This document shows, one piece after another, positions 26,501 to 34,294 of a stretch of DNA of 64,000 nucleotides. Position 1 is the first letter of the stretch; each line of letters opens with the position of its first letter. Origin of the DNA: Rummeliibacillus suwonensis. Lineage in GTDB: Bacteria > Bacillota > Bacilli > Bacillales_A > Planococcaceae. The stretch is taken from positions 62,001 to 126,000 of the forward strand of contig NZ_VCBL01000001.1 of NCBI RefSeq assembly GCF_007896435.1, written 5' to 3'. A program made the position numbers and the translations under genes. The notes below the pieces were generated by a model. The model did no database searches. It was not told the origin of the DNA and saw only the letters and a program-made list of their open reading frames with translations.

Positions 26501-27311
26501 CATCGATGAGAGTGAAGATGTTCAGGAAATTCATGAGCTGAAAAAACTGCTGAAAGAATCATTATTTGAACGATTATTTAAAAACTTACCAAAATCAAAT
26601 AAACAAATGCTAGCTATTCAATATCGTATGCATGAAAATATTATGCAAACGATCGCACCGTTCTATGAAAACGAAGACAATCATTTGCAGTGTGGATTAG
26701 ATAACTCTGATCAAGTACGTGATCATCATTTAGAGGGACATTATGTGAAGCGTGAGGATCATTTAATCTGGCTTGATATGCCAAGCAAAAAACCATATTT
26801 TGAAGAACAAATCAAAAATGGCAAGAGCCGCTTCAACCCAGGCGAATTAGAGACGATTCGATACACATTATTGGATCTAGATCATGCGACGAAAATGGCT
26901 ATTGCAAGTGGCAGCCTGCCAAAAGGATATAAGAAAAGTGTAGGGGTCATCAGCTTTTATGGGGAGCAAGTAAAGAAAATCGACCATCTTGTACAGCAAG
27001 AATTGAAATTGGATCACTTGCATCTTCGGACAGGTACAGTAGACCGTTTTCAAGGCATGGAGATGGATGTTATTATCGTGAGTATGGTTCGTAATACAGA
27101 GCACAAAGGCGGAGATATTGGGTTTGCTAATGATTATCGACGGTTGAATGTGGCATTGTCTCGAGCAAGAGAACTGCTGATATTAGTGGGTAGTGTTGAG
27201 ATGTTTACAAAACGAGCTAAAAAAAGAGAATCACGTGAAATGTATGATCGTTTGTTTGAAGTGGTTAAATCTCAAAATGGTCTTCGCAATGAACAAGGAA
27301 ATCCAAAATAG
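23502..27311 (+). CDS. Giant SF1 (Upf1/DNA2-like) helicase with a coiled-coil insert
   Basis: A 1269-residue protein. N-terminal ~300 residues are unrecognised. The RecA-like core begins with Walker A GPPGTGKTT (Gly332), followed by a Q/E/K-rich coiled-coil insert of roughly 500 residues (about 410-900). Walker B is VVIIDEVSK (Asp955), then LVGDHHQLPP (motif III), QYRMHENIM (Tyr1041), VDRFQGMEMDVIIVS (motif V, Arg1182) and RRLNVALSRARELL (motif VI). I start at ATG 23502 behind AAAGGAAGG; the frame is open further upstream without a ribosome binding site. It is followed 20 bp later by a winged-helix protein gene. DNA or RNA unwinding is likely; the biological role is unknown and could be repair, translation quality control or defence. 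Confidence 0.87.
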   Translation: MVQVAAMPAVIRTNLILTNKAREGILAWAKDEHAFFHLQKTFVVHIEHVQNTAQDEMAVTLYFDNVENPVLAEKLDGQVVVMNGVVKYEGLLVTNFRVLSNRVPVHTNRRFKTNMQFATNASNTVGMPLELHSKIRELPVAEERSKYVQKRISSWEGYLKIQERDATIDDMNVSFSHYEFNEDFSRMIFQVSGLKENEWKRVIGLSAKVQGSKDELGSVLKAQSSKKTVEIELRPFIQEQVRKNRWHPKTKELVFSNFATLSQIRRLRKGFSDLEKGLAANANLEKILFEERPRIQQPKKRAQLQFDNRLNEFQREAVVGAMSAEDLYVIQGPPGTGKTTVISEICQQNAKAGLKTLVASQSNLAVDNALSRLLANKNIRILRYGRTESIEEEGKKFIEENVALYWREQTLHDLEAELAIHRDRTTELEHAIDQKENELQGLQQQLKVLTEKIAEQEQAEKDFVIVEEDIKNLKKSLGSLRKELRLLEEQTAELSSKKVHEAKKIEQFEEILSEYGSLEKLEEAEQEKQRAVIKLRQQVSYLIAKDGLVQAEVSFKNAQTAYSEWLVNHQQLETSMESIEACKKIQDLTTFMEEHHIQANTKIEWQRNSFERIQMQMVGYKEWREVRKRLNGAISFLEEKIGAFDSEKILHNVETQVASGYSSFSIREIDSAIDHFKKFLLETPDVYVHQLYVYLERLYNRRFFVEEQFGMLENQRQEIMRLFQMMKQEVKAQVSYILSTSKQHESGLLNIKNRCSAEVEQLKRKLEKLNDSAQVEELNLTLLELQNKLALEEKEVQQIAQQKQTVASTLPKLKQMQDDFAVMEREEKEALEQLAQKEIQVKEVNAKGLSQEKKLKELEKILQQDLTRQKQYTEETITSVERIIEKLYHDKQQLPIKQQLQQQWHQLLLQASEHDLDEIRKLYVNHANVIGTTCVASARKEFMDHYPTFDVVIIDEVSKATPPELLLPMLKGKKIILVGDHHQLPPLIGDDTLEETLKAIIDESEDVQEIHELKKLLKESLFERLFKNLPKSNKQMLAIQYRMHENIMQTIAPFYENEDNHLQCGLDNSDQVRDHHLEGHYVKREDHLIWLDMPSKKPYFEEQIKNGKSRFNPGELETIRYTLLDLDHATKMAIASGSLPKGYKKSVGVISFYGEQVKKIDHLVQQELKLDHLHLRTGTVDRFQGMEMDVIIVSMVRNTEHKGGDIGFANDYRRLNVALSRARELLILVGSVEMFTKRAKKRESREMYDRLFEVVKSQNGLRNEQGNPK

Positions 27312-27331
27312 AGTTGGAAGGGGGTTCTGCT

Positions 27332-28102
27332 ATGAATGCATTAGAAAAAAAGCTGACCAATAAAATCAAACAAGATCCCAAAACGAATATCTTAGCCACT
27401 TCTAGCTGGTGTTTTCCTATTCAAACAGTAGAATTTAACTATAAACCAGTAAAGAGACTAACGATGGATATCCTGATGAAAATGATTTTACTAAGCTGCA
27501 AACAAGCAGAAATAGCCGATTCCAAAGAACTCAGTGATCTATTATTAGTAGAAAAATTATTTATTCAAGATTTACTCCAGAATCTCCAGAATAAAGGATT
27601 AGTCGAAAAAACATCCTATTATCAACTAACAACTAAAGGTGAAAAACAGCTAGAAAATGGAATTTATGAAGAAGAGCAGGAAGAAGAAACGCAACATCTT
27701 TTTTACAGTGCAACTCATCAAAGCTTTCTCGCTGGGGATTTAGAAGCTTCGGATGATTTTGAAAACTTACCAGAAACTTTTGCCTATGCTTCTGAGGAGT
27801 CGGTAAATATAGCAGAGGAAATCATTTTCAAAGCTTTGCAAGAGAATCGATCAACGATGGAAAAGGAAGATTTGGATCAAGATTTGGTTCAGAACTTTAT
27901 CACATCCATTGAATCGCAAAAAACGATACAGATCAATGATATCCCTTGCATACAATTTATCATCTATAACGAGGAGAAAGATTTATTGTATGTACGTGTT
28001 TGGAATACTTTCATAGGGCATTGGGATGAAGCATTGGAAAAAATATTGATGGAAAACGAATTGGTCAAATGGCGTGAGGAATATTTAGAGGGAAAAGAGT
28101 AA
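27332..28102 (+). CDS. Winged-helix protein paired with the giant helicase
   Basis: A 256-residue protein with no family I can name. An N-terminal domain (about 35-105) looks like a winged helix (SKELSDLLLVEKLFIQDLLQ, NKGLVEKTSYYQLTTKGE), followed by a Glu-rich linker (EEEQEEETQH) and an alpha/beta C-terminal half (TIQINDIPCIQFIIYNEEKD). ATG 27332 lies nine bases after GGAAGGGGG; a TTG at 27314 precedes that site. The tight spacing to the helicase gene implies co-transcription and a joint function, perhaps nucleic-acid recruitment. Confidence 0.75.
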   Translation: MNALEKKLTNKIKQDPKTNILATSSWCFPIQTVEFNYKPVKRLTMDILMKMILLSCKQAEIADSKELSDLLLVEKLFIQDLLQNLQNKGLVEKTSYYQLTTKGEKQLENGIYEEEQEEETQHLFYSATHQSFLAGDLEASDDFENLPETFAYASEESVNIAEEIIFKALQENRSTMEKEDLDQDLVQNFITSIESQKTIQINDIPCIQFIIYNEEKDLLYVRVWNTFIGHWDEALEKILMENELVKWREEYLEGKE

Positions 28103-28280
28103 GCTGATTTGAATAGTGGGAAGAATATAATCAAATTTCTTCTATATGTCGAATAAGATTCTAGGAAAAGCAATAGAGAGCTAAGGTTATGTTAATTCCC
28201 ATTAAAATATAGTTAACGTTAAATAGTGTGAATTACATTTTATACTATTGTTCAGTTTTACCAGAAAATCAATTAGAGGA

Positions 28281-28580
28281 AAATTATTTTCTTCTAATTG
28301 AATCAATTTCATAAATCATTTTCTTCTTAAAAAATACGAACATTTAATAATAACTAATTTTGATAATTGTGGAGCGGAAGACGGCGACTCCTACGGGAAA
28401 AGCTTGAGCTGAAAGCCCCGCAGGAACGTAGTGACGAGGAGATTGAAGCCAAGCCCGTGGAAAGCGCCGTCTGGAGTGGAACAAAAACTTCTGAATATTA
28501 ACGTTCATATTGATTAGAAATGTTCGTGTTTTTCATCTGGATTTTGCATTATGAAATTGATTCAATTGATTTTTAATTTT
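28281..28580. mobile_element. ~300-bp inverted-repeat-bounded element with GC-rich core (family C)
   Basis: Outer arms are imperfect inverted repeats: left AATTGAATCAATTTCATAA plus AAATACGAACATTT, right AAATGTTCGTGTTTTT plus TTATGAAATTGATTCAATT. The core at 28371-28484 (ggagcggaagacggcgactc .. gcgccgtctggagtggaac) is a GC-rich palindromic block of a type often seen dispersed in Bacillales genomes. There is no ORF, hence MITE-like. It fills most of the 28103-28660 gap. Confidence 0.65.
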
Positions 28581-28660
28581 TTGGACTTTTGGATGATTTA
28601 TAAATTGGAAATTTTTGGAATGTTAAGTGATATATAAATCATGAAAAGGAGATGTTGTAT

Positions 28661-29119
28661 TTGATAAAGGGAATATACGAAGCACATTTACCAGTGAAAA
28701 ATTTAGATACTTCACTTGATTTTTACCAAAAGTTAGGCCTTAAAATTGCTTGGAGAGATGAGAAAATCGCTTTTTTGTGGATAGATGAAGGGCGAAGTTG
28801 GTTGGGTTTATGGGAAGGGGAAGAGTATAAAATTCCATATCATGTTGCTTTACGCCATATTGCATTTGAAGTTTCATACGAAGATTTAAAAAATTCTTTA
28901 TTTTGGTTAGATACTATTCAAGTCGAGGCTGTACCTAAAGGGAACAGGGAATCTGTGGAACCTTTTGTTCGACCATATCAAGGCAATGGCTCAGTCTATT
29001 TCAAAGATCCCGATGGAAATAGTTTAGAGTTAATATGTTATGTGGAAGTCCCTGATCATTTAAAACATATTACGGATAAGCTATCTTTTGAAGAATGGGA
29101 AGAACTAATTTCAAAATAA
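28661..29119 (+). CDS. VOC-superfamily (glyoxalase/dioxygenase-like) protein
   Basis: A 152-residue protein with the paired beta-alpha-beta-beta-beta modules of the vicinal-oxygen-chelate fold: EAHLPVKNLDTSLDFYQKLG at the start, FKDPDGNSLELICY near the end with the metal-ligand Glu. TTG 28661 is chosen because AAAAGGAG lies ten bases upstream and the product then begins MIKGIYEAHLPV; an ATG at 28652 abuts the ribosome binding site. Substrate unknown; fosfomycin/bleomycin resistance and lactoylglutathione lyase families share the fold. Confidence 0.82.
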   Translation: MIKGIYEAHLPVKNLDTSLDFYQKLGLKIAWRDEKIAFLWIDEGRSWLGLWEGEEYKIPYHVALRHIAFEVSYEDLKNSLFWLDTIQVEAVPKGNRESVEPFVRPYQGNGSVYFKDPDGNSLELICYVEVPDHLKHITDKLSFEEWEELISK

Positions 29120-29185
29120 ATGATGATGATTAGGTACTATATAAAATAAGAAAAGGGAGTTTAATGAATAGATATTTTTAAACTT

Positions 29186-29399
29186 TTTTATTCTGCTTTA
29201 ACGGACAGTAAGACCCCCATCTCAAGATATAGAGAGAAAAGAAAAAGATAGATGGGGGTCTTACTGCCGCATGCGCCCGATTGGTTTGGGCCAACAAGAT
29301 GTTGGTCACTCAGGTGTTGCCACAGGACGCGGCGCTTTTAGCCTGAGTTCTTCTAGTGGGGGATGAAGAAAACCCCACTGATGGAGTTTCACTTTATCC
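29186..29399 (+). repeat. Family A dispersed structured repeat (copy A8)
   Basis: Full-length copy in the convergent gap (29120-29428) between the VOC gene and yheE. Stem 1 is extended: CAGTAAGACCCCCATCT pairs perfectly with AGATGGGGGTCTTACTG (17 bp). Stem 3 is ACTCAGG/CCTGAGT and stem 4 AGTGGGG/CCCCACT. Confidence 0.85.
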
Positions 29400-29428
29400 A
29401 TCCAATTCTTTAAAATTATAAAAATCAT

Positions 29429-29632
29429 TCAGTCATACACATGGAATAACATTAATTCATGTATCATCTTTTTTACATCATCTTCATCAGGTGGAGTTTG
29501 ATCGACCCATTTGACCGTTCCGTCCTGTTCGTAAATCGCTTCATAGTGCTTTTGTTTATAAAAGAAGCTGACCGACCAACCGGGTAATTGCTGGTGTTTA
29601 AACAGTGGTTTGAAGCTGAAATGTTGAATCAT
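29429..29632 (-). CDS. yheE: YheE-like small protein
   Basis: A 67-residue protein starting MIQHFSFKPLFKHQQLPGW, with SFFYKQKHYEAIYEQDG in the middle and an acidic PDEDDVKKMIHEL helix. This matches the small YheE/DUF5342 family of Bacillus. ATG 29632 lies nine bases after AAGGGGG; the longer frame upstream starts inside a transposable element. Its position near yheA and the bmr (yheHI) operon is the B. subtilis order. Function unknown. Confidence 0.75.
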   Translation of the reverse strand: MIQHFSFKPLFKHQQLPGWSVSFFYKQKHYEAIYEQDGTVKWVDQTPPDEDDVKKMIHELMLFHVYD

Positions 29633-29670
29633 CAGATATTCCCCCTTGTACATAATTTTATCTGCAATAC

Positions 29671-29738
29671 CAGGCGTGTTGATTAGGAAGCAAATGCACA
29701 ATATTTTTAAGGATATAATTGGATAATCAACACGCCTG
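29671..29738. mobile_element. 68-bp miniature family B element upstream of yheE
   Basis: Perfect 15-bp inverted ends CAGGCGTGTTGATTA / TAATCAACACGCCTG enclose 38 bp of AT-rich sequence. Flanking 9-bp repeats CTGCAATAC and CTGAAATAC (8 of 9 identical) mark a target duplication. It sits about 40 bp upstream of the yheE start codon and may carry or separate its promoter. Confidence 0.85.
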
Positions 29739-30103
29739 CTGAAATACTTATTTCAAGACGTAAGGAAACTATTATAGTGTGCCCAATCCCCCGTAAAAAG
29801 TTTTTTACACTAAAAAATCAAGATGAATATCAAGAAGTGGCTACTCATTTCATAAAAAGGAGTGGTTTGCTATAATAAAACTTAGAACTGTATTATTACA
29901 GTATACTATAAGAAGATAGTAAATACGTTGGAATACTTGGCGTTGGGGAGTCAAAATGTGAATTAAATCGATTACGATATTTGGTTTCTTAGGGGCAATT
30001 AGTGTCATATAAGGGCTATTCGTTAACATATTTTTAGTAAATGGCTTGTGGTTCCACTGACTTTAGGAAGCACGCTTAAACTTATAGAAAGTAGGGAAAT
30101 GAA
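29739..30103. other. Divergent gap between yheE and yheA
   Basis: No gene called. 29990-30060 translated in frame gives FGFLGAISVI-stop-GLFVNIFLVNGLWFH, a hydrophobic string interrupted by a stop, perhaps the remains of a membrane-protein gene. The yheA ribosome binding site is at 30090-30095. Confidence 0.4.
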
Positions 30104-30454
30104 TTGATTAATATTTACAATGAAATTAATGCATTGGAAGGTGCATTTCGTAAAACCAATGAATATTTAGCTTTACAACAAGCAATTGAAACAGTAAAAG
30201 CGGATGAAGATGCAGCGAAACTATTTAAAAATTTTCGCGATGTCCAATTAAAATTACAGCAAAAACAGGTACAAGGCCAACAAATTGAAGAAGATGAGTT
30301 GCAATATGCACAAAAAGCTGCACAATTAGCGCAACAAAATGATAAAATCGCCAAGTTGCTTCAAGCAGAAATGGCTTTAAGCGGATTAATCGAAGAAGTT
30401 AACCGAGTGATTGTAAAACCAGTCGAAGCATTATATAAAGAGTTAGAGGATTAG
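30104..30454 (+). CDS. yheA: YlbF/YmcA-family protein YheA
   Basis: A 116-residue all-helical protein of the YlbF/YmcA (Com_YlbF) family: EINALEGAFRKTNEYLALQQ, FKNFRDVQLKLQQKQVQG and a C-terminal EVNRVIVKPVEALYKELE. It starts at TTG behind TAGGGAAAT. Family members YlbF and YmcA form the RicAFT complex that affects RNA processing; YheA's own role is not established. Its position in the yhe region supports orthology. Confidence 0.85.
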   Translation: MINIYNEINALEGAFRKTNEYLALQQAIETVKADEDAAKLFKNFRDVQLKLQQKQVQGQQIEEDELQYAQKAAQLAQQNDKIAKLLQAEMALSGLIEEVNRVIVKPVEALYKELED

Positions 30455-31187
30455 AAGAGCCAGCTATAGCTGAAGAACCCTCAAGTTATTTGCAAGGCCA
30501 CTGAAAATTGATAACATCGCCATTTTTATTGATAAAAGTCATCTTTTCTTTCGTTTTATAAACTAAAGAGGCTACTTTTTATCATAGTTTGGAGATGAAT
30601 TGATTTTTTAGTGCCTTTGTTATTTGCTTGGGGGTGTTTTTGTATGAGGCTGTCGTTCAGATTCTCCTTTTTATTAGAAAGTCCGTCTCTTTATCATCAT
30701 CTTGGAATGTTCTGCCTTATGTAATTTATTCGATAAAGCGATTTAATTTGTTCGTCCAACAGATTTTTCGTGATTTTCATCATAATTTGCTACAATAGAT
30801 TCGATATTGGGTAGTGATTCATTAACGCATGAACAGGTTTGTAAGCTTTCATATCAAGATTCCAGCAAAAATAGAGGAATCAACTACTGTAAAAGTCCAA
30901 TTAGTTTTGGCTCGGGCCAACAAGATGTTGATTACTCAAGTGTTGCCACAGGACGTGGCGCTTTTCACTTCCGTTCCTCTAGTTCAGTGGCGGATGAAGA
31001 AAATCGCCACTGGGTGAAGGTTTACTTTATCCCGCTTTAACGAGCAGTAAGACCCCCATCTCGAGATTAGAGAGAAATGAGAAAGATGGGGTGGGGGATG
31101 AAAAAAACCCCCACTGATGGAGTTTCACTTTATTTTGGTGAGAGTTTATGCAACTATAGAGTTTTTAGAGAGAAGTGATTTTGACTG
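30455..31187. other. Gap holding two tandem family A copies
   Basis: 30455-30812 has no recognisable feature beyond AT-rich spacer. 30813-31133 holds two family A copies in direct tandem. Short open frames within them are repeat-derived. Confidence 0.6.
30813..31133 (+). repeat. Family A tandem pair (A9 complete, A10 internally deleted)
   Basis: A9 (30813-31022) has a weak stem 1, but stem 4 carries a compensatory change: CAGTGGCG/CGCCACTG instead of CAGTGGGG/CCCCACTG. A10 (31020-31133) starts at the shared ACTTTATCCCGC junction, keeps stem 1's 5' arm, then jumps to stem 4 (AGTGGGGG-type GGTGGGGG/CCCCCACT), a deletion of the middle ~100 bp. It lies 55 bp upstream of hemZ. Confidence 0.82.
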
Positions 31188-32705
31188 ATGAAAATTTTAA
31201 AAATAGATCAAGCATATCCCCAAGATTTTATGAGAGTATTTCATCATATCGCTAATTTGTTTTTTGAAGATACAAAATTAGCGAAAAAAGATATGGTACC
31301 AAATTTAGTAGCTCACTTCGAACATCATACAAATAAAGATTATACGGTCTTTGCAGAAGGAATGCTTCAAGCAGAAGGTCAAATTTTTCAAAGTCATTTT
31401 GAGCAAACTTATGACTTGGAAGGAACAGAAAGAGAACAACGAATACGTGTGAAACGTGCTCTCTCTCATATTTTGCTAGATACGCTTGAACAATTAACAG
31501 GCATTCATCAACAATGGGGGATTCTCACGGGGATTCGTCCAACGAAGCTGTATCACAAATATAGAAAGGCGGGTCTATCGGATGAGGAAATCTATCATAA
31601 GCTGGCAACTGAATTTCGCTTATCTGATGATAAAATAAGTTTGTTAAAAAGAATCGTGAAAACGCAGCTTCATACGATTCCCGATTTAGATACAGTCGGA
31701 AATGAGGTAAGTATTTATATTGGCATTCCTTTTTGTCCTACAAAATGTGCTTATTGTACATTTCCAGCCTATGCAATCCAAAGTAATCGTAAACAAGGTC
31801 GAGTAGCAACTTTTTTAGATGGGCTCCATATTGAAATTGAGAAAATGGGAAAATGGTTGACGGAGCATGACATGAAAATTACATCTGTCTATTTTGGTGG
31901 AGGAACACCTACATCGATCGAGGCAGATGAAATGGATGCTTTGTATCAAAAAATGTTTGAATCTTTTCCACATACTGAAGGCATTCGTGAACTAACTGTT
32001 GAAGCAGGAAGACCCGATACGGTTACCCCAGAGAAATTAGCTGTTTTAAAAAAATGGGGAATTGATCGGATTAGTGTTAATCCACAATCCTATACAGATG
32101 AAACCTTAAAGGCAATTGGACGCCATCATACAGTGCAAGAAACGATTGATAAATTTTGGATGGCACGCAAGGCTGGTATGAATAATATTAATATGGATCT
32201 TATTATTGGTCTTCCCAATGAGGGTATCGCTGAATTTGAGCATTCTTTGAATGAAACGGCCAAAATGATGCCGGAATCTTTGACAGTTCATACGCTTTCT
32301 TTTAAACGTGCTTCAGAAATGACCCACAACAAGGAGAAATATAAGGTAGCCGATCGAAAAACAGCAGAAGCCATGATGCATCGTGCACATGAATGGACAG
32401 CAGAGCACGGCTACAAGCCCTATTATTTGTACAGGCAGAAAAATATCTTAGGTAATTTGGAAAACATTGGTTACTCATTACCTGGGGAAGAAAGCATTTA
32501 TAATATTGTGATCATGGAAGAGGTTCAAACGATTATTGGATTAGGCTGTGGTGCATCTACAAAATTAGTAGATGCGAAAACAGGAAAAATTTCACAATAC
32601 CATAATCCAAAGGAACCTGTACAGTACATCATGACATTTGAAGAGGCCATTCAGAAAAAGATCGAAGCGCTTAATGAGTTATATGGTTTCAAAGTGAGTA
32701 AATAA
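31188..32705 (+). CDS. hemZ: Coproporphyrinogen III dehydrogenase-like radical SAM protein
   Basis: A 505-residue radical SAM enzyme of the HemZ group. An N-terminal ~170-residue extension includes GIRPTKLYHKYRKAG. The Fe-S motif is Cys183-x3-Cys187-x2-Cys190 (FCPTKCAYCTFPAY), followed by YFGGGTPTS and NMDLIIGLPNEG. HemZ is assigned to oxygen-independent coproporphyrinogen oxidation in B. subtilis; evidence in vivo is limited, and this organism's hemEHY uses the coproporphyrin route. ATG start with a weak ribosome binding site (GAGAGAAGTG). Confidence 0.88.
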   Translation: MKILKIDQAYPQDFMRVFHHIANLFFEDTKLAKKDMVPNLVAHFEHHTNKDYTVFAEGMLQAEGQIFQSHFEQTYDLEGTEREQRIRVKRALSHILLDTLEQLTGIHQQWGILTGIRPTKLYHKYRKAGLSDEEIYHKLATEFRLSDDKISLLKRIVKTQLHTIPDLDTVGNEVSIYIGIPFCPTKCAYCTFPAYAIQSNRKQGRVATFLDGLHIEIEKMGKWLTEHDMKITSVYFGGGTPTSIEADEMDALYQKMFESFPHTEGIRELTVEAGRPDTVTPEKLAVLKKWGIDRISVNPQSYTDETLKAIGRHHTVQETIDKFWMARKAGMNNINMDLIIGLPNEGIAEFEHSLNETAKMMPESLTVHTLSFKRASEMTHNKEKYKVADRKTAEAMMHRAHEWTAEHGYKPYYLYRQKNILGNLENIGYSLPGEESIYNIVIMEEVQTIIGLGCGASTKLVDAKTGKISQYHNPKEPVQYIMTFEEAIQKKIEALNELYGFKVSK

Positions 32706-32731
32706 ATTAACATTCTTGTTTTTGATTTCTT

Positions 32732-32860
32732 CTTTATCCTTCATTCACAGGCAATGATCTCTCTACTTCTAGGGAGAATTGCCTGTAAAACCTCAATTGG
32801 AATACCCAGTAAAAGATAAGATGAAAAAGGCCTTCCTGCTTGAGTTTTCTCTTTATTTAT
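32732..32860 (+). repeat. Decayed family A copy after hemZ
   Basis: Starts CTTTATCCTTCATTCACAGG, has 'gaattgcctgtaaaacctcaattgg' for the block after stem 1, then 'gatgaaaaaggccttcctgcttgag' and 'ctctttattta'. The order matches intact copies with the middle deleted. The rest of 32861-33073 shows no feature. Confidence 0.5.
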
Positions 32861-33073
32861 ATTTTTAGAAGCTATATGGGTTTTTTACGATTAATCAGGA
32901 CAAATGTACATAACTTGTTTTTTTATAACATAAGATGAAACAAATATCAGCATCAGACAACATGTGTTTAGAATGCTATAATAATCATAACAATACAGAA
33001 GAATTGACATATCTGTAGTTGCTTAAAAATATAGCAATATGTCGATGAAATAGTCGTATTGGAGGTTTCTGTT

Positions 33074-33901
33074 ATGGATGAACAATCATTACAATCACGA
33101 TTAGTGGATATTCAAAATGGAGAAAGCTCATGGCAGGAGAAAAATGTGCCAGAATTAGTAGAAGCCATGCTTGAACATATTGGCTCGCCTAATCCACAGC
33201 TTAGAGATAAATTGATTTATCAAGGATTTGATCATTTAATTCTAAAAGAGGCGCTCATGACAAATGAAACACTCGTCAATTTGCTAACAAGAGCATTAGG
33301 GGACGAGTTTTTATTTTATGAAATAGGAGATGTCGGTACTGATCATATTTTTAAACGATCATTCTCAGTGCTCTTAATAGCCCTTATATTAAAAAAGGAT
33401 TTAGAACATTCATTGATTCCATCAACATTATTAGATCGAATAAGAAATGAATTACTCCTATATTTGGATTTAGAACAGGATGTAAGAGGGTTTGTTCCAG
33501 AAAAGGGCTGGGCACATAGTATAGCCCATACGGCAGATGCTATAGATGAGCTTGTAAAAAATCCTAGATTGAACGCGAAATATTTTCCTGTTATTTTCCA
33601 AGGGTTGATAAATAAAGTTTTTACTTTTACAGATGTTTATGTAGCAGGTGAAGACGAACGCTTATTAAAACCTATTATGACAATGCTTGACATTGGCTTA
33701 CCTGTAGAAACGTTGGATGAATTATTTGAAAAGATTCCTGTATATATCAAAAAGCAAAAAGTTAAACTAGATGAAGAAAGATTTTCTAAGCTTTATGAAA
33801 ATTGTAGAAATTTCTTGAAGAGTTTTTATTTTTATGCAGGAATTGACGAAAAAAATGCGATTCTCCAACCAAAAATTAGTGATTGTTTACGTCAATTATA
33901 G
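33074..33901 (+). CDS. DUF2785 family protein
   Basis: A 275-residue alpha-helical protein with the DUF2785 hallmark segment RGFVPEKGWAHSIAHTADAI and following DELVKNPRL. It is probably a helical-repeat (HEAT-like) fold. Function unknown in the family. ATG 33074 lies nine bases after TTGGAGG; the TTG at 33059 overlaps that site. Confidence 0.8.
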   Translation: MDEQSLQSRLVDIQNGESSWQEKNVPELVEAMLEHIGSPNPQLRDKLIYQGFDHLILKEALMTNETLVNLLTRALGDEFLFYEIGDVGTDHIFKRSFSVLLIALILKKDLEHSLIPSTLLDRIRNELLLYLDLEQDVRGFVPEKGWAHSIAHTADAIDELVKNPRLNAKYFPVIFQGLINKVFTFTDVYVAGEDERLLKPIMTMLDIGLPVETLDELFEKIPVYIKKQKVKLDEERFSKLYENCRNFLKSFYFYAGIDEKNAILQPKISDCLRQL

Positions 33902-33911
33902 AAGAAAAGAA

Positions 33912-34078
33912 AGTGAAATCTCTCTCTCAGCGGAGTTCTTCTTTCCTTATTTATTGTTAGTTGAACCAATCGGGCTTATATAGGTACAGGCAGTCGGTCG
34001 GTCCTACGCTTTAATCGCTACTTTTCACTAGTATCTTAAAGTAGGGGCTCTTACCGCTCCATTTGTGCGGGAATAAAT
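33912..34078 (-). repeat. Decayed family A copy (reverse)
   Basis: Read on the minus strand it begins TTTATTCCCGCACAAATGG, has 'ccgactgcctgta' and 'gcccgattggttcaacta' in the middle and 'agaagaactccgctgagag' then 'gatttcacttt' at the end. The order is that of family A with eroded stems. Confidence 0.5.
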
Positions 34079-34118
34079 AATTGATGGCTTAAAAAGCAGT
34101 TGGTTGAGATGAATTTTT

Positions 34119-34166
34119 AAACTGTATCCCAATCGTTAGATTGTGTCTAACAATTGGGATATAGTT
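34119..34166. terminator. Long hairpin between the DUF2785 and HAD genes
   Basis: AACTGTATCCCAATCGTTAGA pairs with TCTAACAATTGGGATATAGTT minus end bases (about 20 bp, few mismatches, 6-nt loop), followed by CATTTTAA. A terminator for the DUF2785 gene is likely, though the T-run is weak. Confidence 0.6.
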
Positions 34167-34294
34167 CATTTTAACCCTGCTTTTCATCTGTAGAAATACT
34201 TAAAAAACATATAGAAAATGAAAAGAAAATTCCGTTTTTTATAAGTAATTATGCTACCATAAGAATACAGTATTTTATAAGGAGCGAACAACAA

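Noticed and set aside
30807-31040. Open frames of 62-77 codons upstream of hemZ
   Set aside because: They lie wholly within a family A repeat, and overlapping frames both look equally random.
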